A stretch of 40,797 nucleotides of DNA from Tissierellales bacterium (GCA_025210965.1 JAOAQY010000162.1:1-40797), one strand, 5' to 3'. Shown: positions 1 to 8,702, numbered from the stretch's first letter. The notes: generated by a model not told the origin, from the letters alone. A program made the numbers and translations.

Positions 1-225
1 GGCGAAATTTCTATAGATTTTAAAGAGCAAATAGGAAATAATTTATCGATAATACCACTTAGAAATAGCGTCCGTATAACGAGTGAAGGACTAAGATATG
101 AGGTAAATGATATAGTGTTTGAGTTTGGCGGATCTCTTGGAGTTAGCAATATAATAGATAAAGAAATTGTTAAATTGAATATATTAGATGGAGAAGTAGC
201 TGTAATTTTGTCAAGAGATAGGTAG
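1..225 (+). CDS. thiN: Thiamine pyrophosphokinase, C-terminal part (5' end outside window)
   Basis: Frame 1 is open from the left edge to a TAG at 223-225, giving 74 C-terminal residues. The piece contains a TSEGLRYEV motif, then FGGSLGVSN and a terminal GEVAVILSRD. This is the pattern of the B1-binding beta domain of thiamin pyrophosphokinase (TTxGLxYxL ... SxGxSN ... LxVIxSR). The enzyme transfers pyrophosphate from ATP to thiamine to make the cofactor TPP in the cytoplasm. The ATP-binding N-terminal half is beyond the window. Position supports the call: in Bacillus subtilis thiN lies next to rpmB and yloU/yloV. The short spoVM gene found there in Bacillus is not visible here. The assignment rests on the C-terminal domain only. 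Confidence 0.82.
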   Translation, partial: GEISIDFKEQIGNNLSIIPLRNSVRITSEGLRYEVNDIVFEFGGSLGVSNIIDKEIVKLNILDGEVAVILSRDR

Positions 226-241
226 ATTGCATATATAACGG

Positions 242-277
242 AAAAATCCCACTAGATTCCAATCTAGTGGGATTTTT
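242..277. terminator. Bidirectional intrinsic terminator between thiN and rpmB
   Basis: A perfect 17-bp inverted repeat (arms 242-258 and 261-277) is separated by only two bases, so the real loop must be slightly larger. The GC core is flanked by AAAAA on the left and TTTTT on the right, giving a U tract whichever strand is transcribed. It lies 16 bases after the thiN stop and can also back up the rpmB terminator. Confidence 0.85.
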
Positions 278-280
278 AAA

Positions 281-313
281 TGCATAAAATAAAGGAGAGC
301 TTTTACTCTCCTT
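281..313 (-). terminator. Intrinsic terminator of rpmB
   Basis: On the minus strand the 8-bp stem AAGGAGAG/CTCTCCTT (292-299 and 306-313) with a 6-base loop is followed by a T-rich run (complement of 281-291). It starts about 20 bases past the rpmB stop. Confidence 0.7.
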
Positions 314-332
314 CAATCCGTAAAACTTTAAA

Positions 333-521
333 CTAAGCTCTCGCTACTTTGCCAGAACGTAAGCATCTAGTGCAAACATTCATTCTTCTTGGCGTACCAT
401 CCACAACAACTCTAACCTTCTGTATGTTTGGAGTCCAAGTTCTTCTAATATGACGCTTAGAGAAAGTTACGATATTTCCAGACATTTTACCTTTACCGCA
501 TACTTCACAAACTTTAGACAT
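333..521 (-). CDS. rpmB: 50S ribosomal protein L28
   Basis: A 62-residue basic protein beginning MSKVCEVCGKGKMSGN and ending CTRCLRSGKVARA, typical in size and sequence of bacterial L28, a structural protein of the large subunit. Two CxxC pairs (residues 5/8 near the start and a second pair near the C-terminus) mark the zinc-binding (C+) form. The start at 519-521 is set by a strong AGGAGGTG site about 8 bases upstream on the minus strand; the frame is open further upstream but that extension is not conserved-looking. It is transcribed alone, divergently from the asp23-like gene, from a TTGCAA-18-TAAAAT promoter, and has its own terminator. Confidence 0.97.
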   Translation of the reverse strand: MSKVCEVCGKGKMSGNIVTFSKRHIRRTWTPNIQKVRVVVDGTPRRMNVCTRCLRSGKVARA

Positions 522-576
522 TGTTGAAACACCTCCTTCTCTTAGCAATTCGCAAATTGCCCTCGTGAACATATCT

Positions 577-606
577 ATTTTAACATAGTGTGCAAGGCTT
601 TTGCAA
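577..606 (-). promoter_or_regulatory. Putative sigma-A promoter of rpmB
   Basis: On the minus strand TTGCAA (601-606) and TAAAAT (577-582) are 18 bases apart, about 55 bases before the rpmB start. This is a visual match only. Confidence 0.45.
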
Positions 607-614
607 TAAAAAAG

Positions 615-643
615 TTGCAATTTAGTGTAAAATTGTTTATAGT
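615..643 (+). promoter_or_regulatory. Putative sigma-A promoter of asp23-like/fakA
   Basis: TTGCAA (615-620), 17-base spacer, TATAGT (638-643). Predicted transcription would start near 650, giving a leader of about 58 bases ahead of the asp23-like gene. It overlaps none of the rpmB promoter elements but is back to back with them. Confidence 0.45.
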
Positions 644-707
644 ATGAGATAAGGGTATAAAATAAGATGAAACTAGACTCTTTTCTAACTTAAAGGAGGC
701 AAATCGT

Positions 708-1070
708 ATGAATACGACGTTGACAAATGAGTATGGGAATATAGTAATAGAAGAAAATGCTATTTCTTTTATAGCTGCAAATGCAGCAATGACTTGCTAC
801 GGATTGGTAGGAATGTCATCTAAAAGTGCAACAGATGGTTTTTTTGAATTATTAAAATTAGAAAATCAAACTAAAGGTGTTAAAGTGAAAATCGAAGAGG
901 ATAAATTATTTATTGATCTTTATGTGGTTATTCAATTTGGTACTAAAATTTCTGTTGTAGCTAACAATATAATTGATACAGTTAAATATAATGTAGAGAA
1001 CTTCACTGGAATAGAAGTGGAAAAAGTAGCCGTACACGTACAGGATGTTCGCGTACAGAAGGATGCTTAG
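708..1070 (+). CDS. Asp23/Gls24 family envelope stress-type protein (YloU-like)
   Basis: A 120-residue acidic protein with the Asp23 fold signature: an N-terminal NEYGNIVIEENAI segment, a central CYGLVGMSS element and a C-terminal FTGIEVEKVAVHVQDVRV strand. Family members are small cytoplasmic or membrane-tethered proteins linked to cell-envelope homeostasis; no enzymatic activity is known for them, and no membrane segment or signal peptide is present here. The ATG at 708 follows an AAAGGAGG site (691-698). It lies 15 bases before fakA, the same pairing as yloU-yloV in Bacillus, so the two are probably cotranscribed. The precise cellular role is not established. Confidence 0.9.
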   Translation: MNTTLTNEYGNIVIEENAISFIAANAAMTCYGLVGMSSKSATDGFFELLKLENQTKGVKVKIEEDKLFIDLYVVIQFGTKISVVANNIIDTVKYNVENFTGIEVEKVAVHVQDVRVQKDA

Positions 1071-1085
1071 GGAGGTTTATTTTTT

Positions 1086-2708
1086 ATGATAAATTATATA
1101 GACGGTGACTTATTAAAAAGAGCGTTGGTAGTCGCTGCAAAAACATTAGAAGAAAACAAAGAGGTTGTCAATGCTTTGAACGTCTTCCCGGTACCTGATG
1201 GAGACACAGGAACTAATATGGCTAGAACATTCAATGCGGCTGTAGATTCAGTTATCAGTGAGCAATCAAATGAGGTTGGAATTATAGCAGCTTCTCTTGC
1301 AAATGGAGCTTTAATGGGAGCGAGAGGTAATTCAGGCGTAATATTATCTCAGATATTTAGAGGTTTTGCAAAGGGATTGAAAGATTGTGAAACTATGGGT
1401 GTAAAAGAAGTGGCGATAGCTTGTGATATGGCAAGAGAAACTTCTTATAAAGCAGTTATGAAGCCTGTAGAGGGAACAGTATTGACAGTAACTCGAATGA
1501 TAGCAGAAAAAGCGATGCGTTTAAAGGATGAAGACATTGAATTGGTTGATTTTTTAAGAGCTTTGCTTGAAGCTGGCGAAGATTCACTTATAAAAACTAC
1601 AGATATGCTAGAACAATTGAGAACAGCTAATGTAGTGGATGCTGGTGGTAAAGGCTTGATGCTAATCTTAAAAGGTGCTTTTAACACGATTATTGGAAAA
1701 GAAACTGTTGAACTTGAGGAGATTAAGCCTGCTGGTTCAGTAACTTTAAACAAAGAATCTGCAAATGGTGATTTGAAATATAGATATTGTACAGGTTTTA
1801 TGATTAAAAACAAAAAAGACAATGCTGATGTATTTAGAAGACTTATAGAGTCATTTGGAGATTCTATAGTTGTTGCTGAAACTGATGATGTGATTAAAGT
1901 TCATATACATTCTAATCATCCAGGCGAAATTCTGGAAAAAGCACTTAAATTTGGAGAAGAATTAATAGACATAAATATTGATAATATGCGATATCAACAT
2001 GAAACTAATCATTCAGATGGAGAGAGAGATCAAGATGAAGTTGTTGTTGATAAGAAGTATAGCATAATTGCTGTCAGCTCTGGAGAAGGTATTTCAAAAG
2101 TATTTAAGGATATGGGGGCCGAAGCTATCATATCCGGAGGACAAACTATGAATCCTAGTACTGAAGATATAGTTAAAGCTATAGAGTCAGTTAGAGGTGA
2201 AAATGTTATAATACTTCCGAATAATAAAAATATCATAATGTCAGCAGAACAGTCGAAGGAATTGACTGAGAGAAATGTTTATGTAGTACCAAGTAAAACA
2301 ATACCGCAAGGTGTTGCGTCTATGGTTGCATTTCAAGAGGACTTAGAGGCACAAGAAAATGTAGATTCTATGATTGAAGTGCTTAGTGAAGTGAAAACAG
2401 GACAGTTGACTTATGCGGTTCGAGAAACTGAAATAAATGATTTGTCAATCAAGGAAAATGATATAATGGGAATCAGCGATGGTGAAATCGTTAGAGTTGG
2501 TGAAGACTTGAGAGAGACAACACTAGAGTTAATTGATTACATGGCGGATGATTTCACTGATATCATAACTGTTTTTTATGGTGAAGATGTTGAAAGAGAA
2601 TCGGCGGAAGAGTTGATAGAAGAAATTGAGAAACGCTATGAGGATATCGATATTGAATTAATCGAAGGCGGTCAATCTGTCTACTATTATTTGATTTCTG
2701 TAGAGTAG
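1086..2708 (+). CDS. fakA: Fatty acid kinase catalytic subunit FakA (DhaL-domain, YloV-like)
   Basis: A 540-residue protein. The N-terminal third is a DhaL-type nucleotide-binding domain with the motif FPVPDGDTGTNM (about residues 34-45) and GARGNSGVILSQIFRG (about 78-93). The central and C-terminal parts match the FakA-specific region, ending in a VFYGEDV-containing DegV-like extension. FakA phosphorylates fatty acids presented by FakB to acyl-phosphates, which feed PlsX/PlsY phospholipid synthesis or allow exogenous fatty acid use. plsX lies about 7 kb downstream. No fakB (DegV) gene is in the window. An GGGAGG ribosome site precedes the ATG at 1086. A hairpin terminator (2717-2745) follows. 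Confidence 0.92.
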   Translation: MINYIDGDLLKRALVVAAKTLEENKEVVNALNVFPVPDGDTGTNMARTFNAAVDSVISEQSNEVGIIAASLANGALMGARGNSGVILSQIFRGFAKGLKDCETMGVKEVAIACDMARETSYKAVMKPVEGTVLTVTRMIAEKAMRLKDEDIELVDFLRALLEAGEDSLIKTTDMLEQLRTANVVDAGGKGLMLILKGAFNTIIGKETVELEEIKPAGSVTLNKESANGDLKYRYCTGFMIKNKKDNADVFRRLIESFGDSIVVAETDDVIKVHIHSNHPGEILEKALKFGEELIDINIDNMRYQHETNHSDGERDQDEVVVDKKYSIIAVSSGEGISKVFKDMGAEAIISGGQTMNPSTEDIVKAIESVRGENVIILPNNKNIIMSAEQSKELTERNVYVVPSKTIPQGVASMVAFQEDLEAQENVDSMIEVLSEVKTGQLTYAVRETEINDLSIKENDIMGISDGEIVRVGEDLRETTLELIDYMADDFTDIITVFYGEDVERESAEELIEEIEKRYEDIDIELIEGGQSVYYYLISVE

Positions 2709-2716
2709 AGATTAGG

Positions 2717-2745
2717 GATGGTCAATTTATTTGACCATCTTTTTT
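2717..2745 (+). terminator. Intrinsic terminator after fakA
   Basis: Nine-bp stem GATGGTCAA/TTGACCATC (2717-2725, 2731-2739), 5-base loop, then six T residues (2740-2745). The recG ribosome binding site begins directly after it, so recG may be read at reduced level or from read-through. Confidence 0.8.
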
Positions 2746-2759
2746 AAAGGGTGAGAAAT

Positions 2760-4811
2760 ATGAGTTTGCTATATAGTTCAGTAGATCAATTAAAGGGAAT
2801 AGGCGATAAAAAAAAGAAACTTTTAAAAAAGATTAACATAGAAACATTAGAAGACATGGCTACATATCTGCCTAGAGAGTATATTGATCGCAGGAAAAAA
2901 AATAAAATAATAGAAGTAATTGATGGTCAAAATGCAAATTTTGAAGTGGAAGTTATCAGATTGCCAGAAATACGACGTCCTAGGCGAAAGATGAGCATAA
3001 TGAAGTTAGCAGTTAAGGACGATAGCGGAGTTATGTTTTTGACTTGGTTTAATCAAGATTATTTGAAGTCGAAATTCGAAATTGGTGATAAATTACGTGT
3101 ATCTGGAAAAGTTAAGAGAGCATATGGAAGAGTTGAATTGCAGCAAGTAGTATTCGAACATTGCGATGAGGAAGAGCGAAATACAGGAAAAATAGTTCCG
3201 AGATATAGATTGACTAAAGGAATAAAGAACACAGATATGATTAATTGGAATCAAACGATATTTGAAAGATATTCGTTGGAATTTCAGTCGATTATACCTA
3301 AAAATATAAGAGATAAGTATAAATTAACTTCTTATCCTAATGCGCTTAAAGAACTTCATTTCCCAAGAGGAAGAGACGAGTATAAATTGGCAAGGAAGAC
3401 ATTGATATTTGAAGAACTTTTTGGAATAGAAATGGGACTTAAAATTATAAAAAATCAAAACAGAAAATTGGGAATACGATTTAAAGATAGTGTTGATATG
3501 GATGTTTATAAAAAAGCGTTGGGTTTTGAGCTTACTGATGCACAAAATCGGGTATGGGATGAAATAAAAACTGATATGGAATCTTCGTATACCATGAATC
3601 GATTGGTTCAAGGAGATGTAGGTTCTGGAAAAACGGCTATAGCTTTTTTAGCAATAGTAAAAGCTATATTAAATGGTTATCAAGTGGCTATGATGGCACC
3701 AACTGAAATTTTAGCGCGTCAACATTATGAGAAAATGCAAAAGTATTTGGAAGATTCATATCAAGTAGGTTTATTAGTTGGGTCAATGACAAGTAAAGAA
3801 AAAAGAAATTTAAATGAGAAACTTTTAGATGGCGATATAAAGATAGTGATAGGAACACATGCGTTACTTGAAGATTATGTGAAGTTTAGTAATCTAGGAT
3901 TGGTTATTACTGATGAACAGCATCGTTTTGGTGTTAGACAGAGAGCTATGTTATCATCAAAAGCAGGGGATATTGATGTTCTTGTTATGACTGCAACACC
4001 TATACCTAGAACTCTTACACTAGTGCTGTATGGTGATTTGGAACTATCTGTAATTGATGAGCTTCCTCCAGGAAGACAAAAAATCAAAACATATACTATA
4101 AATTCTAAAAAAAGAAAAGATGCATATGGCTTTATTGAGAAAGAAATAGAACTTGGTAGACAAGCATACATAGTATGCCCTTTAGTTGAGGAATCAGAAG
4201 TTATAGAGGCACAATCTGCATCAGAGATATACAATGATGTAAAAAGGTATTTTATTGGAAGAAATATTGGATTGCTTCACGGGAAAATGAAGAAGGATGA
4301 GAAAAATCATATTATGAGTGAATTTTCTAATGGGAATATAGATATTATAGTATCGACTACTGTTATTGAAGTTGGGGTCGATGTGCCAAATGCGACTATA
4401 ATGATGATTGAAAATGCAGAAAGATTTGGCTTAGCTCAGTTGCATCAATTGAGAGGTCGAATAGGTAGGGGTAAACATAAATCATATTGTATTCTTGTAA
4501 ATGGGTCAGAGTCAGAAGAATCTGCTAAGCGTATGCAAATTATGGTTGATTCATCAAATGGATTTGAAATAGCAGAAAAAGATTTGGAAATTCGTGGTCC
4601 TGGACAGATAATAGGTACTAGGCAACATGGTTTGCCTGAATTTAAGATTGCAAATCTATGTAGGGACCAAAAAATAATGAAATGTGTTAAAGATGAAGTA
4701 GAAAATCTTTTAGATGGAAAAGTTGAGTTAAATAAAGACGAGGAAAGTATTATTTTGAAAAAAGTGAAGCATATGTTTGGCGAAAATTGTAGCAAAATAA
4801 TACTTAATTGA
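2760..4811 (+). CDS. recG: ATP-dependent DNA helicase RecG
   Basis: A 683-residue superfamily 2 helicase that remodels stalled forks and branch-migrates Holliday junctions. The N-terminal wedge/OB domain opens with SSVDQLKGIGDKK. Walker A QGDVGSGKT is at residues 284-292, the DEQH box of motif II at 385-388 followed by RFGVRQR, motif III TATPIPRT after it, and the C-terminal QLRGRIGRG motif VI is intact. Length is normal for RecG. A GTG at 2751 is in frame, but the AAAGGG site at 2746-2751 overlaps it and is properly spaced from the ATG at 2760, so that start is chosen. Confidence 0.97.
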   Translation: MSLLYSSVDQLKGIGDKKKKLLKKINIETLEDMATYLPREYIDRRKKNKIIEVIDGQNANFEVEVIRLPEIRRPRRKMSIMKLAVKDDSGVMFLTWFNQDYLKSKFEIGDKLRVSGKVKRAYGRVELQQVVFEHCDEEERNTGKIVPRYRLTKGIKNTDMINWNQTIFERYSLEFQSIIPKNIRDKYKLTSYPNALKELHFPRGRDEYKLARKTLIFEELFGIEMGLKIIKNQNRKLGIRFKDSVDMDVYKKALGFELTDAQNRVWDEIKTDMESSYTMNRLVQGDVGSGKTAIAFLAIVKAILNGYQVAMMAPTEILARQHYEKMQKYLEDSYQVGLLVGSMTSKEKRNLNEKLLDGDIKIVIGTHALLEDYVKFSNLGLVITDEQHRFGVRQRAMLSSKAGDIDVLVMTATPIPRTLTLVLYGDLELSVIDELPPGRQKIKTYTINSKKRKDAYGFIEKEIELGRQAYIVCPLVEESEVIEAQSASEIYNDVKRYFIGRNIGLLHGKMKKDEKNHIMSEFSNGNIDIIVSTTVIEVGVDVPNATIMMIENAERFGLAQLHQLRGRIGRGKHKSYCILVNGSESEESAKRMQIMVDSSNGFEIAEKDLEIRGPGQIIGTRQHGLPEFKIANLCRDQKIMKCVKDEVENLLDGKVELNKDEESIILKKVKHMFGENCSKIILN

Positions 4812-4862
4812 TGTCTTTGTTAGCATTTTGATTATTATTGAGTAGAGATGAGGAGTAGATAT

Positions 4863-5417
4863 ATGAGAGTCATATCAGGAATATGTGGTGGGAGAAAATT
4901 AAAAGCTCCAAAGGGGTTAAAGACCAGACCAACAACAGATAAAATAAAGCAGGCTATTTTCAACAAGTTACAACTTGATGAAATTGGTGAGGTTTTAGAT
5001 TTGTTTGCAGGAAGTGGCGGAATGGGAATTGAATTTTTGAGCCGTGGAGCGGAAAAAGTTGTTTTTGTAGATGGAGATTTCAATAGTATAAAAATCATTA
5101 AAGAAAATTTAAGTGATATCGGTTTGGAAGAAAATGCAGAGGTTTATAAAAATGATGTATTTAGAGCTATATCTATTTTGGGTCAAAAAAGAAGAAAATT
5201 TGATTATATATTTTTAGATCCTCCATATGAAAATGGATTTGTGCCAAAAGCACTTGAAATGATTTATGAAAAAAACTTATTAAAGGATAGTGGGATGATT
5301 ATTGCTGAACACGAGAAGTTTTTGGACCTAACTGAAATGGAATTGTCATTTGAAATAGAGACGGTAAAGAAATACGGTGATACAATTATAACATTTTTGA
5401 AAAATAAGGAGGATTAG
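4863..5417 (+). CDS. rsmD: 16S rRNA (guanine(966)-N(2))-methyltransferase RsmD
   Basis: A 184-residue class I SAM-dependent methyltransferase that methylates G966 (E. coli numbering) of 16S rRNA in the small subunit. It begins MRVISGICGGRKLKAPKG, and residues 17-40 carry the TRPTTDKIKQAIFN substrate-side motif. The SAM-binding motif LDLFAGSGGMGIE and the catalytic-type LDPPYENG motif are both present. An in-frame ATG at 4848 exists, but a GAGGAG site at 4850-4855 is correctly spaced only for the ATG at 4863, which also gives the usual RsmD N-terminus. It ends two bases before coaD, whose ribosome site lies inside rsmD, so the pair is coupled as in many Firmicutes. Confidence 0.95.
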   Translation: MRVISGICGGRKLKAPKGLKTRPTTDKIKQAIFNKLQLDEIGEVLDLFAGSGGMGIEFLSRGAEKVVFVDGDFNSIKIIKENLSDIGLEENAEVYKNDVFRAISILGQKRRKFDYIFLDPPYENGFVPKALEMIYEKNLLKDSGMIIAEHEKFLDLTEMELSFEIETVKKYGDTIITFLKNKED

Positions 5418-5419
5418 GA

Positions 5420-5899
5420 ATGGTAGTAGTATACCCAGGAAGTTTTGATCCAGTTACATATGGACACTTGGATATTATAAAAAGATGTAGCAGAAAGTTT
5501 GAAAAGGTAATAGTAGTTGTAATGAACAACTCATCTAAGAAATATCTATTTAGTTTAGAGGAAAGGCAAAATATGATTAGAGAATGTTTGAAGGACTATG
5601 ATAACATAGAGGTAGATCATTCTTCGGGATTGCTAGTGGACTATTTGCATGATAGAAATGTTAACGTGTTAGTAAAAGGTCTCAGAGCTTTATCGGATTT
5701 TGAATTTGAATTTCAGATGGCACTTATGAATAATTGCTTAGATTCTGATATTGAGACGTTTTTTCTGATGACGAGTAATAGATATTCTTTTGTAAGCTCT
5801 AGTATGGTTAAGGAAATTGCTAAATATGAAGGTGATATTTCAAATTTGGTACCTGACAATATACGAGATTATGTAATGAACAGAATAGAAAAAGTTTAA
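5420..5899 (+). CDS. coaD: Phosphopantetheine adenylyltransferase CoaD
   Basis: A 159-residue nucleotidyltransferase catalysing the fourth step of coenzyme A synthesis: 4'-phosphopantetheine plus ATP gives dephospho-CoA plus pyrophosphate. The N-terminus YPGSFDPVTYGH carries the TxGH nucleotide-binding motif (residues 13-16), and SFVSSSMVKEIA near the C-terminus matches the ISSTxVR-type motif of the family. Length is typical. The AAGGAGGA site is within the last codons of rsmD. A long palindromic terminator follows the gene. Confidence 0.97.
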   Translation: MVVVYPGSFDPVTYGHLDIIKRCSRKFEKVIVVVMNNSSKKYLFSLEERQNMIRECLKDYDNIEVDHSSGLLVDYLHDRNVNVLVKGLRALSDFEFEFQMALMNNCLDSDIETFFLMTSNRYSFVSSSMVKEIAKYEGDISNLVPDNIRDYVMNRIEKV

Positions 5900-5956
5900 A
5901 TTAAAATAAAAAAATATTTTTGATATTTTAATTAATTGTAAGGTTAAAACTTAAGA

Positions 5957-6020
5957 ATAAAAAAATAATATAAGAAAGCTACCCTAAATTTAGGGTAGCT
6001 TTCTTATATTATTTTTTTAT
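5957..6020. terminator. Shared bidirectional terminator of coaD and tmcAL (64-base perfect palindrome)
   Basis: Arms 5957-5988 and 5989-6020 are perfectly complementary over 32 bases with no spacer. The core AAGAAAGCTACCCTAAA is flanked by A-rich sequence on the left and T-rich sequence on the right, so it can end transcription from either side. Its right arm covers the last codons and the stop (6009-6011) of the minus-strand tmcAL. Confidence 0.85.
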
Positions 6021-7238
6021 GATAAATGATTGTGTAAATTCTATAGAGGTATTTGAGTTTTCAGAATTAGATAGTCCGAGATAATATAAATCACTTGCAA
6101 TTTTATCTAAAGACAAAGACTCATGATATGGAGCTTCGGTATGAGTGATTGATGATGCAAATTTAGATATTATAGGAAGTTTTGATTTTTGTTTCATGTA
6201 GGATAAAAGTTCTAAACCTTTGGAATTTGTTGCTAATGGTCTTATATAGCTTGGACCAAAGTCAAATATGCTATCGTGTTTTTCTTTTGACAAATGCAAA
6301 AGAGAATGCAGTAAAAAACGTTGTATACGAGTATATGTATATCTTTTTGTCTTTACATTTTCTACAAGAGCGGATGTACTAGTTAAGTTTTGAGCAAATT
6401 TATACAATCTTTTATCCAAGCCTATTTCGAAATTTGGTAAATTTTTAAAAAAATCATGATTAAGCAAAATGTTGTACAAAACTATCTGGCTATAGTTATT
6501 TAAATCATTAAACTTACCAAATTTTTTATAAAATTGCTTAATAATTTCATAAGAAGTACTTGGAATAAGACTTAGTGAAGATTCGAGTCCATTATTTTTT
6601 ATGGTGTTTCTTATAGCTGTAGCGCTTACTATAGAATGTTCAGTGGATGTGTCATTATAATCAGCACCTTTTCGTTCTAGTGTAAGAGGCTTGATATTTA
6701 AGTTGTATTTGAGTATACCTTTTAAATATTCTATACCGAGTATATTATTTGAGCTATTTAAAATATCGGCCCATTGAGTAGAGTTGCTTATATCTAATAG
6801 CGCTTTGCTTCTAGCAACAGGAAAAGACAAGCCTTGTTTAAGATAATATTTCAATTGATTAGAAAAGTCATTTGATGGATATACTAGCAGTTCAGCTATT
6901 TGCTGCAAGTCATCTAATGAACCTAGTTCACTTCCAAAACAAAAATTATCAACTATATTCAGAGAATCTAACAACCGAACAGCTCCAGAAGCAAAATATT
7001 CGGCACTTTGACAAGCAAATATTGTGGGAAGTTCTAAAACTAAATCAACACCTTGTTCTACTGCCATTTCTGCTCTATGCCATTTATCGACTAATGCTGG
7101 TTCTCCGCGCTGTACAAATTGACCGCTCATTACCGCTATAGTATGTGTAGCATTTCCAATTTCTTTACTTTTTTGCAAGTGTAATTTATGCCCAAAATGA
7201 AACGGGTTGTATTCTGTTATTAATCCTGTAACAATCAT
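6009..7238 (-). CDS. tmcAL: tRNA(Met) cytidine acetate ligase TmcAL
   Basis: A 409-residue protein of the YlbM/TmcAL family (formerly DUF795). It uses ATP and free acetate to form N4-acetylcytidine at the wobble position of elongator tRNA(Met). The N-terminus MIVTGLITEYNPFHFGH carries the nucleotidyltransferase HxGH motif (residues 14-17), followed by MSGQFVQRGEPA and LELPTIFACQSAEYFA blocks typical of the family; a SATAIR element lies mid-protein. The ATG at 7236-7238 follows GAGGAG on the minus strand. A TATAAT (complement of 7275-7280) lies upstream, but I see no convincing -35. The gene is divergent from ackA, which makes or consumes acetate. Confidence 0.94.
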   Translation of the reverse strand: MIVTGLITEYNPFHFGHKLHLQKSKEIGNATHTIAVMSGQFVQRGEPALVDKWHRAEMAVEQGVDLVLELPTIFACQSAEYFASGAVRLLDSLNIVDNFCFGSELGSLDDLQQIAELLVYPSNDFSNQLKYYLKQGLSFPVARSKALLDISNSTQWADILNSSNNILGIEYLKGILKYNLNIKPLTLERKGADYNDTSTEHSIVSATAIRNTIKNNGLESSLSLIPSTSYEIIKQFYKKFGKFNDLNNYSQIVLYNILLNHDFFKNLPNFEIGLDKRLYKFAQNLTSTSALVENVKTKRYTYTRIQRFLLHSLLHLSKEKHDSIFDFGPSYIRPLATNSKGLELLSYMKQKSKLPIISKFASSITHTEAPYHESLSLDKIASDLYYLGLSNSENSNTSIEFTQSFIIKK

Positions 7239-7342
7239 AAAATCTCCTCTAATTTCTTATTTAAATATAGTATTATTATAACAAAAAAATAGATAAATAT
7301 AAAAAACAAAAGAAATTTTATTTAATGAAACCGATACCGCTA

Positions 7343-7371
7343 TTGATTTTTTGCGCTAAATATAATAATAT
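7343..7371 (+). promoter_or_regulatory. Putative sigma-A promoter of ackA
   Basis: TTGATT (7343-7348), 17-base spacer, TAATAT (7366-7371) in the AT-rich tmcAL-ackA intergenic region. The predicted start near 7378 would leave about 63 bases of leader. Confidence 0.4.
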
Positions 7372-7440
7372 AGATATGTTATAGTCTATGAAAAAATATT
7401 AGACTATGTGATTAATCGCAGAGATTCTAGGAGGGAAAAC

Positions 7441-8631
7441 ATGAAAGTATTCGTAATTAACTGTGGTAGTTCTTCATTAAAGTATCAATTAATTGACATG
7501 TCAAATGAAGAGGTACTAGCAAAGGGCTTAGCAGAGAGAATTGGTATTGAGGGAGCAAGAGTAACTCATACTACAACAGGAAAAGAAAAAGTAGTTGTTG
7601 AAAAACCAATGGAAGATCACAAAGCAGCTATTGAAGTTGTTTTATCATGCATGTTAGATGCAGAAAATGGTGCAATTAAATCAATGGATGAGATAAATGC
7701 AGTTGGACACCGTGTAGTTCATGGTGGAGAAAAATTTGCTGATTCAGTATTGATTAACGACGAAGTTATGGCAGCTATTGAAGATTGTGTTGATTTAGCT
7801 CCATTACACAATCCAGCTAATATAATTGGTATCAAAGCTTGTCAAGAATTAATGCCATCAACACCAATGAGCGCAGTATTTGACACAGCATTCCATCAAA
7901 CAATGCCACAAAGTGCATATATGTATGCATTACCATATGAGTATTACGAAAAGTATGGTGTTAGACGTTACGGAATGCACGGAACTTCTCATAGGTATGT
8001 TTCAGCAAAAGCGGCAGAAATGTTAGGTAAAGACTTAAAAGATATCAAACTTATAACTTGTCACTTAGGAAATGGTGCATCATTATCAGCAGTAGATCAT
8101 GGTAAATCGGTAGATACTTCTATGGGATTCACTCCATTAGAGGGATTAATCATGGGAACTCGTTGTGGAGATGTTGACCCTGCAGTAATTACTTATGTAA
8201 TGGATAAAGAGGGATTGGATATCGCTGGAATCAACAACGTGATGAATAAAAAATCTGGTGTTTTAGGATTATCAGGAATTAGTAGTGACTTCAGAGATAT
8301 TGAAGAAGCTGCAGAAAAAGGAAATGACAGAGCTGCACTTGCGCTAGATGCATTCTACTATAGAGTTAAAAAATATATTGGAGCATATGCAGCTGCAATG
8401 GGCGGAGTTGATGCTATATTATTTACAGCAGGACTTGGCGAAAACTCTATTAGTGCTAGAGAAGAAATCTGTAAAGGTTTAGAGTTCTTAGGTGCAGAAT
8501 TAGATGCAGAAGCAAATAACGTAAGAGGAAAAGATACTGTAATTAGTAAATCAGATTCAAAAGTTAAACTTTTAGTAGTTCCAACTAACGAAGAACTTAT
8601 GATTGCTAAAGACACACTTGCTTTACTGTAA
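7441..8631 (+). CDS. ackA: Acetate kinase
   Basis: A 396-residue enzyme interconverting acetyl phosphate plus ADP and acetate plus ATP, the substrate-level phosphorylation step of fermentation. All family blocks are present: [10 protein letters not shown] with Asn7, [66 protein letters not shown] and FTAGLGENS. The ATG at 7441 has a GGAGGG site ten bases upstream; the longer in-frame extension to 7408 lacks one. Codon use is somewhat richer in C-ending codons (AAC, CAC) than neighbours, as in highly expressed genes. The usual partner pta is not adjacent. No terminator is seen after it; the next gene has its own promoter. Confidence 0.97.
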   Translation: MKVFVINCGSSSLKYQLIDMSNEEVLAKGLAERIGIEGARVTHTTTGKEKVVVEKPMEDHKAAIEVVLSCMLDAENGAIKSMDEINAVGHRVVHGGEKFADSVLINDEVMAAIEDCVDLAPLHNPANIIGIKACQELMPSTPMSAVFDTAFHQTMPQSAYMYALPYEYYEKYGVRRYGMHGTSHRYVSAKAAEMLGKDLKDIKLITCHLGNGASLSAVDHGKSVDTSMGFTPLEGLIMGTRCGDVDPAVITYVMDKEGLDIAGINNVMNKKSGVLGLSGISSDFRDIEEAAEKGNDRAALALDAFYYRVKKYIGAYAAAMGGVDAILFTAGLGENSISAREEICKGLEFLGAELDAEANNVRGKDTVISKSDSKVKLLVVPTNEELMIAKDTLALL

Positions 8632-8641
8632 AAATATTTAC

Positions 8642-8670
8642 TTGACAAAGTGAGTAACAATGTCTATAAT
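8642..8670 (+). promoter_or_regulatory. Perfect-consensus sigma-A promoter of the DUF177-rpmF unit
   Basis: TTGACA (8642-8647), exactly 17 bases, TATAAT (8665-8670). Both hexamers are full consensus. It starts 11 bases after the ackA stop and predicts a leader of about 25 bases. Confidence 0.8.
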
Positions 8671-8702
8671 ACAGTAGTGACGGTATTCTAGGAGTGATAA
8701 AA

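Noticed and set aside
226..332. Possible spoVM gene between thiN and rpmB, as in Bacillus
   Set aside because: The gap holds two terminator hairpins and no 26-codon frame with an acceptable start.
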